Shown here one piece after another: positions 42,801 to 53,600 of a stretch of DNA of 64,000 nucleotides. Under the pieces are notes generated by a model. It did not search any database, was not told the DNA's origin, and worked only from the letters and a program-made list of their open reading frames with translations. The stretch covers positions 10,558,001 to 10,622,000 of the forward strand of contig OZ020317.1 of assembly GCA_963971305.1 (NCBI GenBank), read 5' to 3'. The position numbers were made by a program, and so were the translations under genes. Each line of letters opens with the position of its first letter. Position 1 is the first letter of the stretch. This stretch comes from Arcuatula senhousia (lineage: Eukaryota; Mollusca; Bivalvia; Mytilida; Mytilidae).

Positions 42801-44824
42801 GTCGGTGAAAACTACTCTAATAACTACTCACGTTTTCTGTGTAAACTACTCACGTTTTTCGGTGATTACTACTCTCATTTTTTTCTGATTACTTACGTTT
42901 TCTGTGCTTACTGCTCACGTTTTTCTGTGGTAACTTCTCACATTTTGTATGATAACTACTCACTATTTTATGTGATAACTACTCATGTTGTTCTGTGATC
43001 ACTACTCACAATTTTACTGTGAAAACTACTCATATTTTCTGTGATTATCACTCATGTTTGTGTGTGATAACTTCTCATGTTTTCTGAGATTAGTGCTCAT
43101 GTTGGCTGTGATAATTACTCACGTTCTCTGTGATAACTACTTACGTTTTTTGTGATAGCTACTCAAGTTTTTTGTGATAACTACTCATATTTTTCTTTGA
43201 TAACTACTCATGTTTTGTTGTGATAACTACTCCGTTTTTTGTGATAACTACTCACGTTTTCTGTGATTACTTCTCCGTTTTTTGTGATAACTTCTCACGT
43301 TTTCTGTGATTACTACTCCGTTTTTTGTGATAACTTTTCACGTTTTCTGTGTTTAATACTCATGTGATTACTACTTACGTTATATGTTATTACTACTCAC
43401 GATTTCTGTGATTACTACTAACGTTTTTCTTTGATAACTACTCAAGTTTTTTGTGATTACAACTCACGATTTCTGTGATTACTACTCAAGTTTTTTTGTG
43501 ATTACAACTCACGTTTTTCTGTGATAACTACTAACGTTATTTGTGATAAATACTCATGTTTTTTTTTCTGTGATATCTACTCATGTTTTATGTTATTTCT
43601 GCTCACGTTTACATGATAACTACTTAATACGTTTTTTTTTCTGTGATAACTACTCACATTAGTGCATGATACTGCTCATGGCATCTGTGCTTAGTACTTA
43701 CGTTTACATGTAAAACCACTTAAGTTTTTCCATCTAACATGTCTTACTTACTTACCTAATGCTAATAAACAACTATATCAAGTTTGGTTCCAATTGGACT
43801 TAAAGTGTCAGATGTTTTCAATGTAATGAGGAAATACTGTAAAAATGCTCAATTTTGACATTCTAAGGGCAATAACTCCTATAAGAAAAGGTCCTACAAC
43901 GTTGACCCTATTATATATTGAAGATCTTGATGTGCTTAACAATATGCAATTTGAATTTCCCAAATATCTAGTATAGTTTTCAAGATATTGAGCTAAACAG
44001 GTGAAAATTTTGCAAAAAATCCACAAAAGGGCAATAACTTCCTCATTGGTTGTTGGATTTTCTTCAAAATTTCAGGGAAGGTAGATCTTGAGGTGCTGAT
44101 TACTTTAACCGTTTTTGAGATATTTGCAAAAAACTGTATTTTTTACCCCTATGTTCTATTTTTAGCCGCAGCGGCCATGTTTTACAATGAATCAAAAATC
44201 CTGACATCAATTCTAAGCACCGAATGCTAATGAACAACCAAGTTTGGTTTTAATTGGACTTATGGTGTCAGAGGAGTAAACATTCCTTCGGGTCAGGTGA
44301 GCTAAAATGATGAATATAAGGCGTTATCAAGTTATCAAACTCCTTACAGCTCCAAGGTTCCCGTTTGTTGTGGCCCGTACACTGCGCGTACTCTTTTTCG
44401 GTGACCTCTTTACAGTTTTAAACTCTAAACATCTAGAAAACAACGCTTCATTGTATAACCACGTCATTTATAAGTAAGCATAAACAATTCTAACATCATT
44501 CACTTTCAGCAACAGACGGTGTCGCGTGAAAATTACAAATGTACTCTAAAAACTGCAGGAGCAATGAGGGGCGCATGTGAGAACAGGGAAATCCTACTCT
44601 TTTGACCTGATTTCGACTTCAAATTAAGATTAGGGTTACCTCAGTTGTTTCTGCTGTGATTTAACAACGGACTCCAACGCCTGAATTCTGTCCTCATATT
44701 TACTGACTTGCTTTGCAACTTCAGCCCTGACAATTTGAGTTATCCTATCATTAAGATCACTGGAGCAAGAGGACAACGACAATCTCAAAAGGAATACAAG
44801 TACAAAAGTCTGAAACGAAAACAT
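39409..44824 (-). CDS. Secreted coiled-coil C1q-domain protein (two exons seen)
   Basis: Exon 44824-44640 encodes a signal peptide (MFSFQTFVLVFLLRLSLSSC) and a coiled-coil segment. Exon 39830-39409 encodes a complete globular C1q domain, ending FSGWRIF and stop. C1q-domain proteins are a very large family in bivalves, where they act as secreted, trimer-forming lectin-like recognition proteins. Both exons are on the minus strand and in the right order, but the donor leaves two extra bases (phase 2) and the acceptor needs one (phase 1). At least one further exon is needed, or they belong to different genes. The intron holds a 3.4-kb minisatellite. Confidence 0.75.
40290..43700. repeat. 3.4-kb degenerate ~20-22-bp minisatellite
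   Basis: The unit approximates TTTTCTGTGATAACTACTCA with variable CG/TG/ATG between, repeated of the order of 150 times with many substitutions and length changes. GTGAT(A/T)ACTACTCA is the best preserved core. It is low in complexity and has no real coding frame. It occupies most of the intron between the two C1q-gene exons. Confidence 0.93.
43736..44305 (+). repeat. Dispersed repeat family A, fullest copy
   Basis: TATCAAGTTTGGTTCCAATT, GGGCAATAACTCCTATAAGA, ATTTCCAAATATC-like core, AAAGGGCAATAACTTCCTCA, TTCAAAATTTCAGGGAAGGT, GAAGCACCG..., and CTTATGGTGTCAGAGGAGTA, then CGGGTCAGGTGAGCT. It contains an internal near-duplicate of the AAG(T)TTGGTT(T/C)(C/T)AATTGGACTTA end. The short minus-strand frame is not a gene. 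Confidence 0.7.
44640..44824 (-). CDS. Signal-peptide/coiled-coil exon of the C1q-type gene
   Basis: ATG 44824-44822, then a hydrophobic leader FVLVFLLRLSLSSCSS. A heptad-like segment follows, LNDRITQIVRAEVAKQVSKY and EDRIQALESVVKSQQKQL, a usual trimerising stalk in bivalve C1q-domain proteins. Donor CTGAG|GTAACC. The exon ends in phase 2 after 61 full codons. Confidence 0.8.
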
Positions 44825-47595
44825 TATGGCTATTTTGATTATATAGATAAAGGTATTGGCCCTGTCGTAATATTAGATAAGGATTTCATGTGAAGGTTGT
44901 TTGTTTGTAATGCTACATAATTACTAGTACATGTATAAAGTTCATACATGTAAAGGTTATGTAGGAATAACCTGTACCATATGTCTGTCTTCTGTCTATT
45001 TTTCTATTCACATAAGTATGTTTGTTTTACTGGCTAAAGCAGAGCTCAATCCAAACCAATTGAGGAGACTAAAGAAGTTTTATGATTTCATGCATATGCG
45101 TATGCAGATACGACTGAAAGGTCGTTAAGTTTTGTTTTAGCTTTTCAATAGCGGATCCAAACATAAAGCGTTCTGAACCAAGCTTGGTGGTCTCGCTGAT
45201 AGACATTTATCAATATAATGTAACAAAAAATAAGTAGATATCATGAGATGGCACATCTATGAGGACTCTGCTATAAAAGTTAACAATTCAGACAGATGTT
45301 TGTATAGTTAATCAAAATTTAAACTGCATTATAGATATATAGTGGTTTTAGTTCAGCTCTGTGATTAAGCCATAGCCTTAATATGGACCGCCCAACATTG
45401 CAATGTTCAACGAGTAATATTTCTGGTAAAAACTAGCACAGAAAAACACAATATAAGCTTGATCTGTAACTCATCATGGTAGAATCATATAGTAAGCATC
45501 AATTCATTTTCTACAAGCGTTGAGAAAAAAAGTTGCGAAAAATGAAATTTCAGTCATTTTTCAAAGTTCAAAGATCTATAACTTCATTAAGAAACGAAGC
45601 GTATACTCGATCTGTAACTCACATACCAAAAACAGTTCATTATCTACAAGCATTTTGAGAGACGTGTGGAACATGATTTCGCTATGGACCGACGGACGGA
45701 CGGACGCACGGACATACTGATTACTATATGTCGACTGCCACAAGTATCGTCCCCTAATCAAACTTTTAATATTTTTTATAATTATATTGATTTCAATCAG
45801 AACGGCAATACAATCTGGCCTCCAAAAATATTTCGATTGCTGTTATTCAAGAAATTATGTCAATCAAATATGTATCCTTTAAAAGAATTCGGAAGAACTG
45901 ATAGAGATTCTTAATTCTAAATCAGTTTCATCTTGTAACAGCATCATATATATCTATTTGATTTTTCATCTTTGATACTTTTTCTTTTTCTTTATTCATA
46001 TGAAGAAGACTAAGTCTTTAATTAACATTCACATGCAGACAAAAAATATCGTAGACTAGCTCTCTCTTGTAACCTCAATTTCTGTTATATTGGTGATGTC
46101 CTTTCACTGAACAATTCTCGATTTTGTGACTTTGAAAGTTTTTCAATGTCATATGTTCCCCAAAAAACTTGAGATTAATGACACAACGGATTTTAGGAAG
46201 TCTGCCACCAATTTCCGAAATTACAACTCTATGTTATGCGAGGAAATTTGTTTGGAAAAATTTCCGGTTATGATTTTTGACAGGAGTTTTCTAGTAAGTG
46301 CGCTTTTATTTTTCATGTTTATTGTCCGTCTTAAAACCTTCTTGTGAAAATCGGAGAATGTAGTCAGCTGTCTCTTTGCCTTAATTTTATGAAACAACTT
46401 ATTTTATGACAATATTTCACCGCTGATCGTTACAATTCATTTTTCCGCGGACTGTCGGCCAAAAATAATATGTGATTATGTTCAGCAACAGATTACCATG
46501 AAATACGTGTTTTTGAAAATTACGTTCATTCTTTCAGTTGACTTCATTCTCCTATTGTTTAATAAATAATGCTTGGAATGACAATAGACATGAAAAAAAT
46601 TCAAGCACACTTATCATTTTCGGATTTCCTTGCATGAACTGAAGTTGTGATTTAGGACATTGGTCGTGATGTTAAGATCTACATTTGTGATTTCGAAAAT
46701 GGCACTCAAGGAAGACTTTAAACAAAGCAATATAACGTACACACGTAATGACTTCAACTTTCTAATTGTCAACTTTTACTTTCTTGGGGACCAACATTAA
46801 TATTCCACGATCTGCTTCAGCTTATGGGCTTTACATATCAAATCTGAATCGTAATTGTTTACTTGAGGGTAACACGTATGATTCAAAACTTACTGACATG
46901 CAAGTTAGTTGCTCGATTGCCATTCTTCACTCAAGAAATTTTATGGACGACATCATGTGCTCGACATAGACAAATATGAGATGATTTCTACCCCTGATAT
47001 GAATATAGATAATGGCTTGTTAGTCCACCTATACCGGATTCACCGCTACATGATATGACAACGCGACGGATGTGTCGGCAGGAATTAAATGTTTTTTATC
47101 TATAACTGAGATAACGATAAATTATTTTCTCAGTTTACAAGTAGGTTTTCATGGAAAAAAATCCATCGTTCAACTTTTTTCTAAGTAACTTGTTATCATT
47201 TTTATTATCTATTTTTTAGCTATTTCATTATGTTTTTTTTTTGGGGGGGGGGCAATTTAAGGAATTTGATTTATGCATAGGGTAGGTGATGGTTTTGGTA
47301 GGTTTTTCCCCCTCAAAACGGACAAAAAATTATTAGATATTCTATTCAAACTCCTATCAAATTTATAAACAAAAACAACTAGTATCGCGGAACTGATCAA
47401 TTTTTTTTATAAAATGATCCAGATTATCGGGCAAATTATAAAAAAGATTTTTAGATGTTTTTTTGTTTGGTTTTTTTGGAAACCGGAAATGAATACTATG
47501 TTGAGTTCCTTTTTCACTTTCATGAAGCCAGTGCCTTACTGAAAACTGTATCAAAATATTATCAAAAACGTAAATAAGGGTACCAGACACATCAA
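44825..47595. other. Intergenic stretch between divergent C1q-type gene and ITFG2
   Basis: The two genes point away from each other, 2.77 kb apart. 45330-45760 holds a dispersed-type segment with two GATCTGTAACTCA copies ending in a GACCGACGGACGGACGGACG run. A G-rich run occurs at 47242-47251. No promoter element could be assigned. Confidence 0.5.
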
Positions 47596-47694
47596 ATGTG
47601 GCGAACGGTTTCGTTTGTTGATCGAATTGAATTTGATTTTGTAGGAAACCTGTTTAATCAGGCATTACTTTTATGTGATGTAGATAATGACCAG
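47596..47694 (+). CDS. ITFG2 exon 1
   Basis: ATG at 47596, 33 codons, phase 0 end at donor CCAG|GTTCGG. It reads [15 protein letters not shown], then [16 protein letters not shown], the first propeller strand and FG-GAP turn. The donor is a weaker GTTCGG, but the junction with 55874 is in phase and gives the expected DND-x-x-NELVVG. Confidence 0.85.
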
Positions 47695-50600
47695 GTTCGG
47701 AATAAAAAATGTAAAGCATTCAAAGATGGTGACAAGCTCTAACAAACACACAAAATATGTGCAGAGTTGACTCCTCGACTTATTACGAAAAAAGAATTAA
47801 ATAGGGGTACAGAGATATTTCTTTTTTTTTTTCGTAACAAGTCCCTGTGGATCTTGCACAGGGACTTGCTTCCCTCTATCAATATTTTGTTAGAGTCAAT
47901 GTGCAGTACGAAAATAAAAACACAAGGGAGATACTACTTTCACCACCCCCTTTTCTTCAATTCGATTTTCTTTTAATAAATCATTGATCTCATACTTTTT
48001 TGCTCTATAATTCGTTTCACGGATGATTTTCCTTTCCTAAACCCCCATATATGTCTTCATTCATTGCATTTCGGCCTCAAAATCAGGCTTTGTTCGGGCA
48101 AATTTGTAAAATTTGGCAATCGCTTGGACATGAAAATGAAAGTACATTCTCGGGACTTTACCAATAAATATATCGTAAAACGAAAGTAAAAACCTCATTA
48201 AAATTAATTCGGATTTCTTTCAAGTTTCGAGACTTTTCCTTGACGTAATGCTTTTCATGTCCAAGCGATTGCCAAATTTTACAAAATTGTCCAAACAAAG
48301 CCCGATTTTGAGGCTGAAATGCCATGAATGAAGATATATTTGGGTGTTTGGAAAGGAAAATCATATGTGAAACGAATCGTATAAGAAAAGGTATGAGATC
48401 AATGAATTATTAAAAGAAAATAGAATTAAAGAAAAGGGGGGTGGTGAAAGTAGTATCTCCCTTGTGTTTTTTTCGTACCGCACACTGACTCTAACAAAAT
48501 ATTGATAGAGGGGAGCAAGTCTCTGTGGATCTTGTATAATTTTTTTGGTTGTACTGCCTTGTAGGTTTTTGATCCTTAACATGTAAAGGGGATTAAGAAA
48601 GAAATACTTTTCTATTCAGTGCTTATGCTTCCACAGGGTCCAGGGGGGTATTTTTGTCAGGTTGGGCACAACCCCCAAATGGGGAGTAGTTACCCAAATG
48701 AGTAACTACCCCTCAAATGAGTAACTGTTTTACAATGTTAAAAAAAGTCTGTGGTGCTATCAGAAAACTTCGATATTGGATGTTTTGCAGACCACTCTTT
48801 TGATGTCTGTGGGTTTTGACTGTTCCTCTGATAGTTTGATGGTTTCTTTCCGAGATCTTTTTGAAGGATTTTTGGCTTTCCTCCATCTTAATACAGTTTG
48901 GTGTCTGGGTCTACTCGACTGGATAGCTTGTTGTCCATGTCGGTATTCCCTGCACGGGGACCTTTTTTAAAAAATTCTCGGCGCATCGTGGTTGATTTAT
49001 TCCCACACCATTTTCCCTTTTGTACATACTCCTTGCACTTGTAGGTAGTTCCTGCATATTTATGCCATTAACATGTAAGTCTCGTCTCTCCTTCATGTTG
49101 GCTTTCAGTCGCCATTTTGTTGCAGTTAGTCCAGACGCCTAGGCCCTAGGGGGGTCCAACTAAAATGGACACCACAGTAATCCACGAAAGGAATGCCCAG
49201 ATCCCTTCTTTACCTCATTCAATGAGGGTGCTCCTGATATAGGAGGGATTTCACAGGCATACGTTCAAAAAATAAATTTTGGAAAACATTACTTTTTATT
49301 CAAAATGGCACATCTTTATAACAATTGAAGCAACATTTAAAAATGAAGTATGTGTTTATTTTTCAAATTTGTAGGAATGTATGGCCTTTGAAATATGGAA
49401 TTTTCGCCAATTTTCTTAGTCATGCCATTTCTTTCAAACACGATATTTTTATACAACATCTTTTGGAAAAGTTACTCCATTTTATATAGACAGACATGTG
49501 CCATCTTGAGTCAAAATAATCTTATTTTAAAATTTATTTTTGATCATTGTAAACTAGTTACTCATTTGAGGGGTAGTTACTCATTTGGGTAACTACTCCC
49601 CATTTGGGGGGTTGTGCCAAACCTGTTTGTGCCCCACCAACAATGTTGGGGGCATATAGATTTTGGTCTGTTCATCCTTCCGTCTGTCACACTTTAGTTT
49701 TCGGCACAAAGTTGGGGGCATATAGTTTTTACCTAAAAGGGCCAATAAAGCGACTTTTTCCATTGTTTCCACGATAACTTTTGTCATTGTTGATCAAATG
49801 CCATGAAACTTTACAGTAATGTTACTTACAATAAAAGGAAGGATGGGGATGATTTTGGGTGTCCCTTCTTTTTTGCTTTGAAATTAGGGGCTAAAAAATT
49901 AGACTTTTATTAGTTTTCCGCAAAACTTAAGTTCTTGTTGACTGATTGATTTTTTATTTTTCAATAATGTTCATTACCATTAAGGTAGATGGGGTGTCTA
50001 TCACTGAGCATCTTTTTTGCACATCTATCATAACTTTAAATTTTATGATGCTAGCTATTCTAATCGATTTCTTTTGGGGTTGTTACACCATAAAAGTGAT
50101 AATCAGAACAAAAATTTGAATAAGATACACCTTCTTTGTGAATTTTGATAATTTCCCGTACTTTTTAAGGGGAGATAATTTGTATAGAAATAATAAAGAA
50201 AAAAACACATTTTTCACTTTTGTCAAAAAATGTGATGGTGAACTTTATTTTTTATTAAGTATATTTAAAAATCAATACAAAACAAAGATTTTCACAAATT
50301 TTAAGAAAAATCTATGGATTAGATTTTCTTAAATGAAGAAAATTTGAATTTTCCCTATTGATCCTATAGTAAAAGTACTAAAATCCTGCATTTTCAAAGT
50401 CGTTTCTACAAAAATTCCTTTGGTAAACTTTTAATTTTATTATTGACTGGGGAGTTTAACGTCGTGACTATACCTATATATAGGTCTGCAGCGACGTATT
50501 TTATTATTGAAATCTAAAGTACCATTATAGAGTTAACTGTGTCCAAAATTTAAGAAATTTCTATGGAAAAATTTTTAGACACCCCATCTACCTTAAGTAA

Positions 50601-53600
50601 TTGATTTGCATGATTTTTGTAGGTCTCCCCTTTTTTGTTCAGAAATTAGGGTCTAAAAGGGGCAAAAATCTAACTTTTTTATTTAAGGTCCAATTTTGAA
50701 AAAAAAATTGCAAGTTAATTTTGTCATATTTTGAATACAAAATGGAGGCTAAATTTCTTCTTGAACCTTCCTTTTCTGTTAAGCAATTAGGGGTTTATTG
50801 AAAAATCAATTTTTTGTCTGGTTTTGTGTGGGTTTTTTTTTATATTCTTGTTAGATATTAGGATCTTAAATATTCATTGTCAGTCTTTAAATTGGGTTGC
50901 ATGTGACAAATATGCTTTGTCAGTCCACCATAGGAAGCAAGTGTCAAAAACTATTTACTGTCCTTATTGGGCCTAGAACGTACAGGGTTCAAAACGTATT
51001 GCCATGCGACGCAGGGCCAGACATCGATTGGTCTTGTCAGACCGTCCGTCCTTCCGTCTGTCACACTTTAGTTTTCCGTACTTTTTTTCAACATTCTTGC
51101 ATATATTCAAAAGATTTTTGGTATGTGAGTCTACCATAATGAGTTACAGGTCAAGTTTGAGTTTTGTTCCGGTCCACTGATTTTGACCTAGATTACAGAT
51201 TGAACTTAGCAAAGGACTAAAGCCACGAACCCTCATATTTGGCTCTAAATCGGGCCATTTTTTAAAATTCATTTGTTAGATAAGATATTTGTGGCCAAGT
51301 AGTCTAGAATGATTTCTTGTTACAAAACATATTCAATTTTAAAGTTTTCTGTACTTGTGACGTTGTAATGACGTTATAAAGTGACGCTAAAATTGAAAAT
51401 ACAATGCTATTTTCAGCTAAATTTCACAATTTTCCACCTGGTTTTTGGTGATAATGACATTTGCGCCACCTCTGGCCCATAAATATTTTTGCTTAGATTT
51501 ATTAAATACATTATTTTCTTCATATTTCAACAAAAATTTCGATGGGCGAGGGGTGGCGCCACATAGAAAATCACAAAATTGTTACTGAAAAACAAGTCAT
51601 TTTGGCCAAAAAGTGAAAAATCACTGATTTAGGCTATTTTTGAAGGGTTAGGGTACTTGAAAATTCGTTTAAACACCATAATCAAATCTTTTCTCTTTTA
51701 ACAAAGACATCCAGCTATACATACAATTAAAATAAAATTTGAATTTTCCCTATTGATCCTATAGTAAAAGTACTAAAATCCTGCATTTTCAAAGTCGTTT
51801 CTACAAAAATTCCTTTGGTAAACTTTTAATTTTATTATTGACTGGGGAGTTTAACGTCGTGACTATACCTATATATAGGTCTGCAGCGACGTATTTTATT
51901 ATTGAAATCTAAAGTACCATTATAGAGTTAACTGTGTCCAAAATTTAAGAAATTTCTATGGAAAAATTTTTAGACACCCCATCTACCTTAAGTAATTGAT
52001 TTGCATGATTTTTGTAGGTCTCCCCTTTTTTGTTCAGAAATTAGGGTCTAAAAGGGGCAAAAATCTAACTTTTTTATTTAAGGTCCAATTTTGAAAAAAA
52101 AATTGCAAGTTAATTTTGTCATATTTTGAATACAAAATGGAGGCTAAATTTCTTCTTGAACCTTCCTTTTCTGTTAAGCAATTAGGGGTTTATTGAAAAA
52201 TCAATTTTTTGTCTGGTTTTGTGTGGGTTTTTTTTTATATTCTTGTTAGATATTAGGATCTTAAATATTCATTGTCAGTCTTTAAATTGGGTTGCATGTG
52301 ACAAATATGCTTTGTCAGTCCACCATAGGAAGCAAGTGTCAAAAACTATTTACTGTCCTTATTGGGCCTAGAACGTACAGGGTTCAAAACGTATTGCCAT
52401 GCGACGCAGGGCCAGACATCGATTGGTCTTGTCAGACCGTCCGTCCTTCCGTCTGTCACACTTTAGTTTTCCGTACTTTTTTTCAACATTCTTGCATATA
52501 TTCAAAAGATTTTTGGTATGTGAGTCTACCATAATGAGTTACAGGTCAAGTTTGAGTTTTGTTCCGGTCCACTGATTTTGACCTAGATTACAGATTGAAC
52601 TTAGCAAAGGACTAAAGCCACGAACCCTCATATTTGGCTCTAAATCGGGCCATTTTTTAAAATTCATTTGTTAGATAAGATATTTGTGGCCAAGTAGTCT
52701 AGAATGATTTCTTGTTACAAAACATATTCAATTTTAAAGTTTTCTGTACTTGTGACGTTGTAATGACGTTATAAAGTGACGCTAAAATTGAAAATACAAT
52801 GCTATTTTCAGCTAAATTTCACAATTTTCCACCTGGTTTTTGGTGATAATGACATTTGCGCCACCTCTGGCCCATAAATATTTTTGCTTAGATTTATTAA
52901 ATACATTATTTTCTTCATATTTCAACAAAAATTTCGATGGGCGAGGGGTGGCGCCACATAGAAAATCACAAAATTGTTACTGAAAAACAAGTCATTTTGG
53001 CCAAAAAGTGAAAAATCACTGATTTAGGCTATTTTTGAAGGGTTAGGGTACTTGAAAATTCGTTTAAACACCATAATCAAATCTTTTCTCTTTTAACAAA
53101 GACATCCAGCTATACATACACAAATTTTGGTGTAAAACAAACCAATTTTGATATTTGAGTATTAACAAGGCCAAAAATGGGGGTTCGTGGCTCTAGTCCT
53201 TTGGTAAAAATAATTGTTTTATTTTATTTGCCAGCCAGTGTCATCTTGACACATTTCCTTGTTTGTGTAAATCTTGAACGGGCTCAGCTGTGCTTATATA
53301 CCATTATCAACCTTTTGAACTAAGGATAACAATTGATATCATTTGTTAATTTACAGCTACATTTTTGTAGATGCTCTACAACATGTATTCAAAGATGTTT
53401 GTTTGAAATTAACATGTTTTCTTTACAAAGTCCAATACACTTCATTTATTTCCTTCCTCAAATTATGAATTCTAGAATGAATTTGATGAAATAAAATGCC
53501 TTGGCCTGTAATATAATTAGCAATGAAAAATTATTGACCTTATTTAATCATTGCCTTCTTGCAAGTGCCCAACAAAATGACTGAACTGGAGATGTCAAAT

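Noticed and set aside
50897..52534. Two identical 80-codon frames as duplicated genes
   Set aside because: They are identical only because the 1395-bp block is duplicated; composition is that of intronic repeat with a GTCCGTCC run.
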